Shown: piece by piece, positions 48,814 to 58,320 of the stretch
How positions within the stretch are numbered: position 1 is the stretch's first letter
Layout: each line of letters starts with the position of its first letter
Source of the DNA: Thiolapillus brandeum
GTDB taxonomy: Bacteria; Pseudomonadota; Gammaproteobacteria; Chromatiales; Chromatiaceae
Reading direction: 5' to 3'
DNA length: 64,000 nt
Assembly (NCBI RefSeq): GCF_000828615.1
Contig: NZ_AP012273.1
Location: 1,860,001-1,924,000 of the forward strand
The notes under the pieces: model-generated
Told to the model about the DNA's origin: nothing
What the model saw: the letters and a program-made list of their open reading frames with translations, nothing else
Database searches by the model: none
Program-made: the position numbers and the translations under genes

Positions 48814-49713
48814 ATGCAGACCCTGACCCGAAAAATCACTCAATGGGGCATGAAATGGCTCACCCGTGATGGCCCTTTGCCTGAAACTCCCCTTTGTGAC
48901 TTCAACCGCCTGCGCTTTGAGCTGCGGCCCTGCGATGTTCTCCTGGTGGAGGGACGCAGCCGGGTATCCGAGGTCATCAAACTCATCACACAGAGTCCCT
49001 GGAGCCACTCTGCTCTATATATTGGACGATTGTACGATATTCGCAACCCCCGTCTCAGGGTGGTTATCGAAACCCATTTTGAAGGTGACCCGGAAGAACA
49101 GTTGGTTATCGAAGCCGAACTGGGGAAAGGCACCATCATCACGCCACTTTCCACCTACAGAAATGAACACCTGCGTATCTGCCGCCCGGAAGGCCTGTCG
49201 GCGGACGATGCCCAGGAGGTACTCGCCCATGCCATCGGAAAATTGGGCAGCAATTATGATATCCGCCAGGTCATGGATCTGGCCCGATTCTTCTTTCCCT
49301 GGAATATTCTTCCCCGGCGCTGGCGTTCCAGTCTGTTTCAGCACAATGCTGGAGACGCTACCCGTACCGTGTGTTCCACACTCCTGGCGGAAGCCTTCAG
49401 CCAGGTGGATTTCCCCATCCTGCCATTTATCGACCGCGGCGACGATGGCAGCCTACGGCTGTTCAAACGCAACCCAAAACTATTCGCCCCCCGGGACTTC
49501 GACTACTCCCCATACTTCAGCATCATCAAATACCCATACCTGGGCATGAACGACCTGGGCCTGTACCGGCGCCTGCCCTGGGACCGGGAAACCGACTACC
49601 TCGACCAGCAGCCCCCTCCCAGAACGGCAGAGTCCAAACCGGCCGCTCCCCAGTCGATGGGCTACATCCATAAAACCATGCAACGCGCAGGCCTGCGCCG
49701 CAAGGAGGTTTGA
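48814..49713 (+). CDS. YiiX/YebB-like permuted papain-fold hydrolase
   Basis: A 299-residue protein resembling the YiiX-like NlpC/P60 superfamily, a permuted papain fold. Likely catalytic residues: His65 (SPWSHSALYIG), Glu100 (EQLVIEAELG) and Cys187 (ATRTVCSTLLAEAF); RPCDVLLVEG marks the first strand. Related proteins include lipid-acting LRAT-like enzymes. No signal peptide is seen. It is the first gene of a fad operon: it ends two bases before the fadE start and carries the fadE Shine-Dalgarno box (AAGGAGG) in its last codons. So it may process lipids or acyl thioesters; that is inference. Confidence 0.78.
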   Translation: MQTLTRKITQWGMKWLTRDGPLPETPLCDFNRLRFELRPCDVLLVEGRSRVSEVIKLITQSPWSHSALYIGRLYDIRNPRLRVVIETHFEGDPEEQLVIEAELGKGTIITPLSTYRNEHLRICRPEGLSADDAQEVLAHAIGKLGSNYDIRQVMDLARFFFPWNILPRRWRSSLFQHNAGDATRTVCSTLLAEAFSQVDFPILPFIDRGDDGSLRLFKRNPKLFAPRDFDYSPYFSIIKYPYLGMNDLGLYRRLPWDRETDYLDQQPPPRTAESKPAAPQSMGYIHKTMQRAGLRRKEV

Positions 49714-49715
49714 TC

Positions 49716-52187
49716 ATGGGCACCATTGCATTCATCGCCACCCTGGCCGCCATTTGGTATCTGGCCTACCAGGGCGCAGGAGCGACCCTGTGGGTATCCC
49801 TGCTTCTTGGAAGTCTCATCACCGTTACCCTGGGCACGGATATCCGATGGTTCATTTCCACCCCTTTGTGGATACTGGCCACCACCCTGGTGCTGTTGCT
49901 CGGTGTGCCTCGCCTGCGCCGCAAGTACATCACCGCACGCCTGCTAAAGCAGTTCAGAAAGGTCATGCCCCCCATGTCAGACACGGAACGGGAAGCCCTG
50001 GAAGCAGGCAGTGTCTGGTGGGATGCGGAACTGTTCAGTGGCCGGCCAGACTGGGATAAACTGCTCAGCCAGCCCCACACACATCTTTCAGAACCGGAAC
50101 AGGCATTTCTCGACGGTCCCGTGGAAATCCTGTGCCGAATGCTGGACGACTGGAAAATCACCCATGAAGATCAGGACCTTCCCCCGGAAGTCTGGGACTA
50201 TCTGCGCCAGGAACGTTTTTTCGGCCTGATCATTCCCGAGGAATATGGTGGCCTGGGTTTCTCTGCCCAGGCGCATTCCGACGTGGTCATCAAGATTTCC
50301 AGCCGCAGTATCGTAGCGGCCGTTACGGTTATGGTTCCCAACTCCCTGGGACCGGGAAAGCTGTTGCTGCACTACGGCACCCCGGCACAGCAGAAGCACT
50401 ATCTGCCACGCCTGGCCCGGGGCAGGGAAATCCCCTGTTTTGCCCTCACTGGCCCCGAAGCCGGCAGTGATGCGGGTGCCCTGCCGGATACGGGCGTGGT
50501 TTGTTATGGCCAGTGGCAGGGACAACAGGTTCTCGGCGTTCGCCTGAATTGGGAGAAGCGCTATATTACCCTGGGGCCGGTGGCCACCCTCATCGGCCTG
50601 GCCTTCAAGCTGCATGATCCGGATCATCTTCTGGGTGACGAGGAGGAGCGTGGCATAACCCTGGCCCTGATCCCCCGGAACACACCGGGCGTAACCATAG
50701 GTGCCCGGCACATTCCCCTGGATATTCCCTTCCAGAACGGTCCCAACCGGGGCAAAAATGTATTTATCCCCATGGATCAGCTCATTGGCGGTGAAAAATA
50801 CATTGGCAAGGGCTGGCGCATGCTGGTGGAAGCTCTGGCGGAAGGCCGTGGTATTTCCCTGCCCGCCCTGGCCGTGGGCGCAGGGAAGATTTGCAGCCGC
50901 CATACCGGTGCCTATGCCGCTGTTCGCCAGCAGTTCAACATGCCCATTGGCCGTTTCGAAGGCATTGAAGAAGCCCTGGCGCGCATCGCCGGCATGACCT
51001 ATCAAATGGACGCGGCCCGCTGCCTCACCCTTGGCGCCCTGGACATCGGCGAGAAACCCTCGGTGATCTCAGCCATCATCAAATACCATCTCACCGAAGG
51101 CTACCGGCAGATCATCAACGATGCCATGGACATCCAGGCCGGCAGTGGCATCTGCCTGGGGCCATCCAACCTCATTGGCCGTACCTACCAGGCCCTGCCC
51201 ATTGCTGTTACCGTGGAAGGCGCCAATATTCTTACCCGCAGCATGATCATCTTCGGCCAGGGCGCCATGCGCTGCCATCCCTGGATACTCAAGGAATTCA
51301 ACGCCGCGCGTAATCCGGACAAAGCCCACGCCCTGGCGGATTTCGACCATGCCCTGTTCGGACATGTGGGTTTCCTCCTGGGCAATGTGGCGCGCAGTCT
51401 GTTCCTGGGACTGACCCGGGGGCGTTTCTCCCACACCCCAGTCAGGGGCCCCTCGGCCCGCTATTATCAGCAACTCAACTGGATGAGCGCCGCCTTCGCC
51501 CTCGCTGCCGACACGGCGATGATGACCCTGGGTGGATCCCTCAAGCGCAAGGAGCGTCTGTCCGCCCGCCTGGGTGATGTACTCTCGGAAATGTATCTGG
51601 TCTCCGCTGCCCTGAAACGCTTCAACGACGACGACAGCCCGGTGGCGGACCTGCCCCTGCTGCGCTGGTCCTGCGAACGCTCTTTCTATCGCATGCAGGA
51701 AAGTCTGCGTCTGCTCATGAGCAACCTGCCCTTCCGCCCTCTGGGCTGGATACTGCGGGCCGTGCTGTTTCCCAGTGGATTGCCCTGGACCGAGCCTGAC
51801 GACCGCCTGTCTCACCAGGCAGCCCAGACGCTGCTGCACCCGTCCGCCACCCGGAATCGTTTGACCGCTGGCATATTCACCAGCACGGATGACCGCTTCC
51901 GCGAAGGTGTCATAGAGGAAGCCTTCGAGCAGGCCGAAAAAGTCGCTGCCATCGAAAAAACCCTGCGCAATGCCCGCCGTGCCGGAGCCATCGCTGGCGG
52001 CGACCGCCAGTCCCAGGCCCGGGATGCACTGGACAAGGGATTGATTTCAGAACAGGACCTGCAGGCCCTGGAGCAAATGCGCATGCTGCGCCGCCGGGTG
52101 ATTGCCGTGGACAGCTTTGAGCATTACGGCAAGCAATATCTTCTGCATGAAGACAACCACAACCCTCACGAGGCGGTGCAATCATGA
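49716..52187 (+). CDS. fadE: Acyl-CoA dehydrogenase FadE
   Basis: An 823-residue FadE-type acyl-CoA dehydrogenase (E. coli 814), first step of beta-oxidation, passing electrons through a flavoprotein to the respiratory chain. Two or three N-terminal hydrophobic segments (about 1-65) anchor it; the core has FGLIIPEEYGGLGFSAQAH, CFALTGPEAGSDAGALPD and GISLPALAVGAGK, plus the C-terminal domain of unknown function usual for FadE. Start ATG 49716 has AAGGAGG at seven bases. Overlaps the next gene by four bases (ATGA). Confidence 0.94.
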   Translation: MGTIAFIATLAAIWYLAYQGAGATLWVSLLLGSLITVTLGTDIRWFISTPLWILATTLVLLLGVPRLRRKYITARLLKQFRKVMPPMSDTEREALEAGSVWWDAELFSGRPDWDKLLSQPHTHLSEPEQAFLDGPVEILCRMLDDWKITHEDQDLPPEVWDYLRQERFFGLIIPEEYGGLGFSAQAHSDVVIKISSRSIVAAVTVMVPNSLGPGKLLLHYGTPAQQKHYLPRLARGREIPCFALTGPEAGSDAGALPDTGVVCYGQWQGQQVLGVRLNWEKRYITLGPVATLIGLAFKLHDPDHLLGDEEERGITLALIPRNTPGVTIGARHIPLDIPFQNGPNRGKNVFIPMDQLIGGEKYIGKGWRMLVEALAEGRGISLPALAVGAGKICSRHTGAYAAVRQQFNMPIGRFEGIEEALARIAGMTYQMDAARCLTLGALDIGEKPSVISAIIKYHLTEGYRQIINDAMDIQAGSGICLGPSNLIGRTYQALPIAVTVEGANILTRSMIIFGQGAMRCHPWILKEFNAARNPDKAHALADFDHALFGHVGFLLGNVARSLFLGLTRGRFSHTPVRGPSARYYQQLNWMSAAFALAADTAMMTLGGSLKRKERLSARLGDVLSEMYLVSAALKRFNDDDSPVADLPLLRWSCERSFYRMQESLRLLMSNLPFRPLGWILRAVLFPSGLPWTEPDDRLSHQAAQTLLHPSATRNRLTAGIFTSTDDRFREGVIEEAFEQAEKVAAIEKTLRNARRAGAIAGGDRQSQARDALDKGLISEQDLQALEQMRMLRRRVIAVDSFEHYGKQYLLHEDNHNPHEAVQS

Positions 52188-53497
52188 AACCAGTTTCCCA
52201 AAACCCTTACGAGCACCATGAAGTGTACATCGTCGATGGCCGCCGCACCCCCCAGCTCAAGGTCATGGGGCCACCCGGCCCCTTCCGCGCCAGCGACCTG
52301 GCCGTGAGTGCGGCCCGTCAACTGCTACTCACCCTGCCTTTCCCTGCCGATGCACTGGATGAAGTCATCTTCGGCTGTGTATCCTCCGGTCCCGATGAAG
52401 CCAACATCGCTCGGGTCATCGCCCTGCGCCTAGGCTGCGGCGACAAGGTGCCTGCCATGACCGTACAGCGCAACTGCGCCTCGGGCATGCAAGCCCAGGA
52501 TTGCGCCGCTGCGCGTATTGCCAGCGGCCAGGCGGATCTGATTCTGGCCGGGGGTACCGAGGCCATGAGCCATCATCCCGTGTTGCTCAACAACGCCATG
52601 GTGACCTGGCTGGCCCAGTGGAATCAGGCACGCAACCTGAAACAGCGGGCCAGGGTTCTGGGCAAGCTCAAACCCGGCTATCTGCAGCCCATCATCGCCC
52701 TGTTACGCGGCCTTACGGATCCTGTGGTGGGCCTGTCCATGGGGCAGACTGCCGAACAGCTGGCGGAAGACTTCGGCATCAGCCGTGAAGCCATGGATCG
52801 CTTCGCTCTGCGCAGCCACCAGCGTTTGGCAGCCGCCGTGGAAGCCGGTCACCTGGAAGAGATCGTTCCCCTGATCGACTCCAAGGGGAATGTCTATTCC
52901 AAAGACAATGGCCTGCGCCCGGACAGCACCATGGAGAAACTGGCACGCCTCAAACCCGTCTTTGACCGGCCCTTCGGCAAGGTCACTGCAGGTAACAGCG
53001 CCCAGGTCACGGACGGTGCCGCCTGCCTGCTTCTGGCCTCCACCCGAGCCGTGGAGAAACATGATCTGCCCGTGCTCGGCCGTTTGCGTGAATGCCATTG
53101 GGCCGGGCTGGAGCCGGAACGCATGGGTCTGGGGCCTGTGTATGCCATGGCACCCATCATGGCGAACCAGCAGCTGAACACGGAAGACATCGACTACTGG
53201 GAGATCAATGAAGCCTTTGCCGCACAGATACTGGCCTGCCTGCAGGCCTGGCAGGATGAAAATTTCTGCCGCAACCACTTGAACCTTTCCCAGGCTTTCC
53301 AGGCCATTTCAGAAGACCATCTCAACGTGGACGGCGGCGGCATCAGCCTCGGACATCCCGTAGGCGCATCCGGCGCCCGGATCGTGCTGCATCTGCTCAA
53401 GACCCTGGAAAGGAAGAACGCCCGCCTGGGCATGGCCAGCCTGTGCATAGGTGGTGGCCAGGGTGGCGCCATGCTGGTTGAAAGGAGCCCGTCATGA
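52184..53497 (+). CDS. fadI: Acetyl-CoA acyltransferase (thiolase, FadI-like)
   Basis: A 437-residue thiolase that releases acetyl-CoA from 3-ketoacyl-CoA. Nucleophile Cys98 (TVQRNCASGMQA), then EINEAFAAQ, GHPVGASGAR (catalytic His) and CIGGGQGGAML (second Cys). Length matches FadI (436). Coupled by ATGA overlaps to fadE before and the multifunctional protein after, so the three are in one translational unit. It may be annotated as acetyl-CoA C-acetyltransferase. Confidence 0.93.
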   Translation: MKPVSQNPYEHHEVYIVDGRRTPQLKVMGPPGPFRASDLAVSAARQLLLTLPFPADALDEVIFGCVSSGPDEANIARVIALRLGCGDKVPAMTVQRNCASGMQAQDCAAARIASGQADLILAGGTEAMSHHPVLLNNAMVTWLAQWNQARNLKQRARVLGKLKPGYLQPIIALLRGLTDPVVGLSMGQTAEQLAEDFGISREAMDRFALRSHQRLAAAVEAGHLEEIVPLIDSKGNVYSKDNGLRPDSTMEKLARLKPVFDRPFGKVTAGNSAQVTDGAACLLLASTRAVEKHDLPVLGRLRECHWAGLEPERMGLGPVYAMAPIMANQQLNTEDIDYWEINEAFAAQILACLQAWQDENFCRNHLNLSQAFQAISEDHLNVDGGGISLGHPVGASGARIVLHLLKTLERKNARLGMASLCIGGGQGGAMLVERSPS

Positions 53498-55524
53498 ACA
53501 AACATTTTCATCTGCAACAAGACGAATACGGCATTGCCTGGCTGACCTTTGACAGCCCCGGCAAGGCTGCCAACGTACTCACCGGGGAAGCCCTGGAGGA
53601 ATTCGACACCCAACTGGTGACCATTGCCCAGAGCCATCCCAAGGGCCTGGTCATCCAGTCCGGCAAGAAGAATGGCTTTATCGCAGGCGCCGATGTCAAG
53701 GCTTTTGCACGCATCGGCTCTCCCCAGGAAGCCCAGGCACTCATTCTGCGGGTACATGACATTTTTCGCCGCCTGGAAGCCCTGTCTTTCCCCACCGTGG
53801 CCCTGATTCATGGCTTCTGCCTGGGCGGTGGCCTGGAACTGGCCCTGGCCTGCCGCTATCGTATTGCCTCCACGGACCCCACCACGCGTCTGGGATTTCC
53901 CGAGGTGCGCCTGGGCATCTTCCCCGGTTTTGGCGGCACCTGGCGCAGTACCCGCCTGTTGGGGCACACCCAAGCCATGGCGCTCATGCTCAGTGGCCGC
54001 AACCTGGTGGCCAAACAGGCCAAAAGCATGGGGCTGGTGGATCACGCTCTGCCCCAACGGCAATTGAAAAACGCCGCACGCCATCTTATCCGGGAGCAAC
54101 CACCCGGCAGAAAACCTTCCTTCCGGCAACGCCTGCCGGGCAGCACTCCGCTGCGCCCCATTATGGCCAACATCTTCCGCCGCCAGGTGCGCAAGCAGGC
54201 CGGAAAGGAACACTACCCGGCCCCCTATGCCCTCATAGATCACTGGCGCAAGCACGCGAACCATGCGGCAGACATGTATGCCAGCGAGGCTCGCCGGGTG
54301 CCGGAACTGCTCACGGGAAAGACCGCCCGGAATCTGATCCGCCTGTTCCTGCTTCAGGATGACCTCAAGAACCTGGCTGCCGACAGTGATTTTCGTGCCC
54401 ATCACGTGCATGTCATCGGTGGCGGGGTCATGGGAGGAGACATTGCCGCCTGGTGCGTACTACGTGGAATGCGGGTAACGTTGCAGGATCGCGGCCCGGA
54501 ACAACTGGGACGGGCCGTGCGGCGTGCCCGGCAACTCTTCCAACGCAAATTGCGCGACCGTTACCGCATTCAGGAGGCCATGGACCGGTTTATTCCGGAT
54601 CACCAGGGCAATGGCCTGGGAAAAGCGGATGTGGTTATTGAAGCCATTTTCGAGGATCCGGCAGCCAAACAGGCCTTGTTCAAGGACATCGAACCGCACA
54701 TGAAAAAAGATGCCATTCTTGCCAGCAACACTTCCAGCATTCCCCTGCAACAGCTGGGCGCCGGGCTGGTCGATCCCAAACGAATCATTGGCCTGCATTT
54801 CTTCAATCCCGTGGCCAGGATGCCTCTGGTGGAAATCGTCACCACCCATGAAACCCCTCCGGATCTGGCCCGGGACGCCAATGGTTTCGTGCGCCGGATT
54901 GGCAAGTTACCCCTGCCGGTACGCAGTGAACCGGGCTTCCTGGTCAACCGGGTGCTCATGCCTTACCTGATGGAAGCCGTCATTCTTCTGGACGAAGGTG
55001 TGCCTGCCACCGATATCGATCGCGCCGCCAGGAATTTCGGTATGCCCATGGGGCCCGTTGAATTGGCGGACACCGTGGGGCTGGATATCTGCCTGTCCGT
55101 GGCCGAAAAACTCTCCACACTGCTGCATGGCAAGGTACCGGGCAACCTGCAGGCTCTGGTGGAACAGGAGCAGCTCGGACGCAAGACCGGCAGAGGCTTC
55201 TATGAATGGAGCAAGGGTAAACCCCGGAGAGAAAAATCCACCACCGAACCGGATGTGTTGGAACATTACAGCGATCGCATGATCCTGCGCCTGATCAACG
55301 AATCCGTGGCCTGCCTGCATGAGGGTATCGTTGCCGATGCCGACAAGGTGGATGCAGGGGTTGTCTTCGGTACGGGATTTGCGCCCTTCCGTGGTGGCCC
55401 CCTGCACTATGTGCGTGAACAGGGTCCGGACAGATTCTTCAGCAAACTGCAAAAACTGGAATACACTTATGGTGAGCGCTTCGCACCGGATTCAGGCTGG
55501 GAAGAGTTTCTGAAAGAATCGTAG
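53494..55524 (+). CDS. fadJ: Enoyl-CoA hydratase/3-hydroxyacyl-CoA dehydrogenase (FadJ-like)
   Basis: A 676-residue fusion. The crotonase half (about 1-200) has GFIAGADVKAF and FCLGGGLELALACRYRIA; the NAD-dependent dehydrogenase half starts with HVIGGGVMGGDIAAWCVLRG (about 307), with HFFNPVARMPLVEIV and EPGFLVNRVLMPY. It carries out hydration and oxidation in beta-oxidation. It pairs with FadI as the alpha subunit. Overlaps the thiolase by four bases. Slightly shorter than E. coli FadJ (714). Confidence 0.92.
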   Translation: MNKHFHLQQDEYGIAWLTFDSPGKAANVLTGEALEEFDTQLVTIAQSHPKGLVIQSGKKNGFIAGADVKAFARIGSPQEAQALILRVHDIFRRLEALSFPTVALIHGFCLGGGLELALACRYRIASTDPTTRLGFPEVRLGIFPGFGGTWRSTRLLGHTQAMALMLSGRNLVAKQAKSMGLVDHALPQRQLKNAARHLIREQPPGRKPSFRQRLPGSTPLRPIMANIFRRQVRKQAGKEHYPAPYALIDHWRKHANHAADMYASEARRVPELLTGKTARNLIRLFLLQDDLKNLAADSDFRAHHVHVIGGGVMGGDIAAWCVLRGMRVTLQDRGPEQLGRAVRRARQLFQRKLRDRYRIQEAMDRFIPDHQGNGLGKADVVIEAIFEDPAAKQALFKDIEPHMKKDAILASNTSSIPLQQLGAGLVDPKRIIGLHFFNPVARMPLVEIVTTHETPPDLARDANGFVRRIGKLPLPVRSEPGFLVNRVLMPYLMEAVILLDEGVPATDIDRAARNFGMPMGPVELADTVGLDICLSVAEKLSTLLHGKVPGNLQALVEQEQLGRKTGRGFYEWSKGKPRREKSTTEPDVLEHYSDRMILRLINESVACLHEGIVADADKVDAGVVFGTGFAPFRGGPLHYVREQGPDRFFSKLQKLEYTYGERFAPDSGWEEFLKES

Positions 55525-55546
55525 AAGAGTCATACAGGAGGCTGGC

Positions 55547-57343
55547 ATGAGCAACCCCCAACTCATCACCCTGGATCAGGCGCCCAGTCTGGCTGCCCTG
55601 TTCCGCGAGCGTGTCACACGCAGCCCGGATGCCATCGCCTATATTCAGTTTGATTCCGGGAACAACCAGTGGCAGGAACACAGCTGGCAGGAAACCGCCC
55701 GGGAAGTGGCCCGCTGGCAGCAGGCCATGAAGGCTTCCGGCCTGAAAGCGGGTGAGCGTGTGGTTATCATGTGCCACAACGCCTGGGAGTGGGTGATTTG
55801 CGACCAGGCGAGCCTGGGGCTGGGATTGGTGCTGGTGCCGGTATTCATGAACGACCGAGCTGACAACATTGCATGGATCGTGGATGACTGCGACGCCTCG
55901 GCCCTGATCATCGAGGGTCCGGATCAATGGCACACTCTTGAACCTGTGGTGGACCAGCTCAGCAGCATCCATACCATTGTTGCCCTGAAGCCCGTGAGTG
56001 CCCGGCATGACAAATTGCAACAGCTGGCGGACTGGCTTCCTGATACGGACACAGTACTGGCCCGGGAGGAGTCTGCTCCGGACGACCTGGCCACCATCGT
56101 CTATACCTCCGGAACCACAGGCAAGCCCAAGGGTGTGATGCTCAGCCACCATAACATTCTGTGGAACGTGCATGCTGCCCTTGGCCTGTTCGACATCGCT
56201 GCCGACAATACCTTTCTGTCTTTCCTGCCCCTGTCCCATACCTTTGAACGCACCGTCGGATATTACCTGGCCATGGTGTGTGGTTGCAGCACCGCCTACA
56301 ACCGCTCCATACCCGAGCTGGCAGAAGATCTGGCCATCATCAAACCCACCCTGATGGTGTCGGTGCCGCGCATTTTCGAGCGCATCTACGGACGCATCAT
56401 GGACAAACTGGAAACCGAATCCTCATTGAAGAAAAGACTGTTCCGCAGCGCCATCGATATCGGCTGGAAGAAGTTTGAATATGACCAGGGACGCAGTCGC
56501 TGGTCTCCCGCCTTGTTGCTGCACCCCCTGCTGGACGCCCTGGTGGGCGCCAAAGTACGCAATCGCCTGGGAGGACGACTGCGATTCACTGTATGTGGCG
56601 GCGCAGCGCTTTCTCCGGATGTGGCAAAACTGTTCATTGGCCTGGGGATTCCCGTTACCCAGGGTTATGGTCTCACGGAAACCAGCCCGGTCATCGCCGC
56701 CAATCCCCTGGAAAACAATGTACCCGCTTCCGTAGGCCTGGCCCTGCCCGGAGTGGAGGTACAGATTTCTGAACAGGGCGAACTTCTGACGCGCAGTCCC
56801 AGCGTCATGGCAGGTTACTGGAACCGCCCCGAAGCCACAGCTGACATGATCGACGGAGAAGGCTGGCTGCACACGGGAGACAAGGCCAGCATCAGCAACA
56901 GCGGCCACATCTTCATTACCGGCCGCCTCAAGGAAATCATCGTTTTGGCCAACGGCGAAAAGATTCCACCGGCCGACATGGAGAATGCCATCACCCTGTC
57001 TCCTCTGATCGAACAGGCCATGGTGATTGGTGAAGGAAAGCCCTATCTTTCCGCCCTGGTGGTGCCCAATCCCCAGGCTTTCCAGGACCTGTGCCAGTCC
57101 CTGGGGCTGCATCCCCGCGATGCAAGCAACTACACCAATCCCCTGGTTTTGGATCAGGTGTTGCAGCAACTTCAGGAACAGCTCAAAAGCTTCCCCGGCT
57201 ATGCCAGGATTCACAAGCTGGCCATACTCCATGAACCCATGACGCCGGAAAACGGCCTTCTCACCCCTACCCTCAAACTGCGCCGCAACCGGATTCTCAT
57301 GTATTACTCGGATGATGTGGAGAATCTATACTCAGGGCACTGA
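55547..57343 (+). CDS. fadD: Long-chain acyl-CoA synthetase (AMP-forming)
   Basis: A 598-residue AMP-binding enzyme that activates fatty acids to acyl-CoA. P-loop motif VYTSGTTGKPKGVMLSHHN, FLPLSHTFERTVGYY, and the acyl-adenylate motifs QGYGLTETSPVIAAN and HTGDKASISNSGHIFITGRLKEIIVLANGEKI. It belongs to the long-chain FACS type (FAA1/ACSL-like) rather than the E. coli FadD sequence, so the symbol denotes role. A GGAGG box precedes the ATG. Last gene of the operon; it converges with the glutaredoxin gene with three bases between stops. Confidence 0.9.
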   Translation: MSNPQLITLDQAPSLAALFRERVTRSPDAIAYIQFDSGNNQWQEHSWQETAREVARWQQAMKASGLKAGERVVIMCHNAWEWVICDQASLGLGLVLVPVFMNDRADNIAWIVDDCDASALIIEGPDQWHTLEPVVDQLSSIHTIVALKPVSARHDKLQQLADWLPDTDTVLAREESAPDDLATIVYTSGTTGKPKGVMLSHHNILWNVHAALGLFDIAADNTFLSFLPLSHTFERTVGYYLAMVCGCSTAYNRSIPELAEDLAIIKPTLMVSVPRIFERIYGRIMDKLETESSLKKRLFRSAIDIGWKKFEYDQGRSRWSPALLLHPLLDALVGAKVRNRLGGRLRFTVCGGAALSPDVAKLFIGLGIPVTQGYGLTETSPVIAANPLENNVPASVGLALPGVEVQISEQGELLTRSPSVMAGYWNRPEATADMIDGEGWLHTGDKASISNSGHIFITGRLKEIIVLANGEKIPPADMENAITLSPLIEQAMVIGEGKPYLSALVVPNPQAFQDLCQSLGLHPRDASNYTNPLVLDQVLQQLQEQLKSFPGYARIHKLAILHEPMTPENGLLTPTLKLRRNRILMYYSDDVENLYSGH

Positions 57344-57346
57344 GGC

Positions 57347-57823
57347 TTAATCCAGTGGGCCATAGAGGCGCTGGAAGCCTGCCGGAGAAAATCCTGTCAT
57401 ATGCCGCTGGCCCACGACGATCACCGGCACACCGCTGGTATGGTATTTTTCATACCGCTTGCGATTCCCGGGAGATTTGTCGATATCGTATTCCTTGAAC
57501 GGAACATGCTTCTCCTGGAAATAACGCCGGGCTTTCTTGCACACGCCGCACCAGGCAGCCGAGTACATCACAACCTTTTTGCCCTTCCGCTGGCGGGGTG
57601 GCTGTTTCCTGTCCAGATCTTCCACATAGCGGCGGGTATTGTCCCGGACATAGTCCGGGGTACTTACGGCATTGACCTTCACCTCCACTTCGCTGGCCGG
57701 CGCCTGTGCCGGGGGATGGTCTCCAAAGTGGGTATTGCCATCCTTGTCCTTCCAGCTATAAATGCCTGCCACAACCGTCAGGGGAAGAGCCAACAGAATG
57801 ATCACAAACAAACTCCTTGGCAT
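57347..57823 (-). CDS. DUF4124-glutaredoxin fusion protein, exported
   Basis: A 158-residue protein with signal peptide (about 1-21), a DUF4124 domain (IYSWKDKDGNTHFGDHPP, about 22-40), a basic linker, and a C-terminal glutaredoxin domain with active site WCGVC (about 91-95) and cis-Pro TSGVPVIVVG. DUF4124 is common in periplasmic proteins of Gammaproteobacteria. A periplasmic thiol role is likely. Start ATG 57823 has GGAGG at eight bases; five more in-frame residues upstream are not needed. Confidence 0.88.
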   Translation of the reverse strand: MPRSLFVIILLALPLTVVAGIYSWKDKDGNTHFGDHPPAQAPASEVEVKVNAVSTPDYVRDNTRRYVEDLDRKQPPRQRKGKKVVMYSAAWCGVCKKARRYFQEKHVPFKEYDIDKSPGNRKRYEKYHTSGVPVIVVGQRHMTGFSPAGFQRLYGPLD

Positions 57824-57997
57824 GGCAGAATCCTCCAATCAATCAGGCATCTCTGATCAAGTCCGGGCCCTGGCTCCAGGTTCACGACTTGATCTGAGAT
57901 TCCTTTACAGACAGGCCATGAGAATACCCGACGATCAGCCCCTTGTCTGCCGCCGGATCCGTGCAAATCACAATTCGTAGGGTTTTTCCCGCTTCGG

Positions 57998-58006
57998 TGC
58001 TATAAT
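57998..58006 (+). promoter_or_regulatory. Extended -10 promoter for infA
   Basis: TGCTATAAT fits an extended -10 element (TGnTATAAT), about 70 bases upstream of infA. There is no good -35, which is usual for extended -10 promoters. The G/C run after it would be the start of the leader. Confidence 0.6.
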
Positions 58007-58078
58007 CTTGCGCCTTCGCGGGCCTGTACAGAACGAAGACAGGCATATCTGCACTCAACAACAGCAACAAGTGATTTT

Positions 58079-58297
58079 ATGGCAAAAGAAGACGTAATCG
58101 AAATGGAAGGCACGGTAAAAGAGACCCTGCCCAACACCATGTTTCGCGTGGAACTGGAAAATGGTCACGTGATCACGGCCCACATTTCCGGAAAAATGCG
58201 CAAGCACTATATCCGCATTCTTACCGGTGACAAGGTGAAGGTGGAAATGACACCTTACGATCTGTCCAAGGGCCGTATCGTCTATCGCGAGCGCTGA
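58079..58297 (+). CDS. infA: Translation initiation factor IF-1
   Basis: A 72-residue S1-like OB-fold protein, [30 protein letters not shown] opening exactly as in E. coli IF-1 (same length). It binds the 30S A site during initiation. Single gene with a strong extended -10 promoter; it converges with clpA. Confidence 0.98.
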   Translation: MAKEDVIEMEGTVKETLPNTMFRVELENGHVITAHISGKMRKHYIRILTGDKVKVEMTPYDLSKGRIVYRER

Positions 58298-58320
58298 TTC
58301 CGGTATCGGAAGATACCTCT

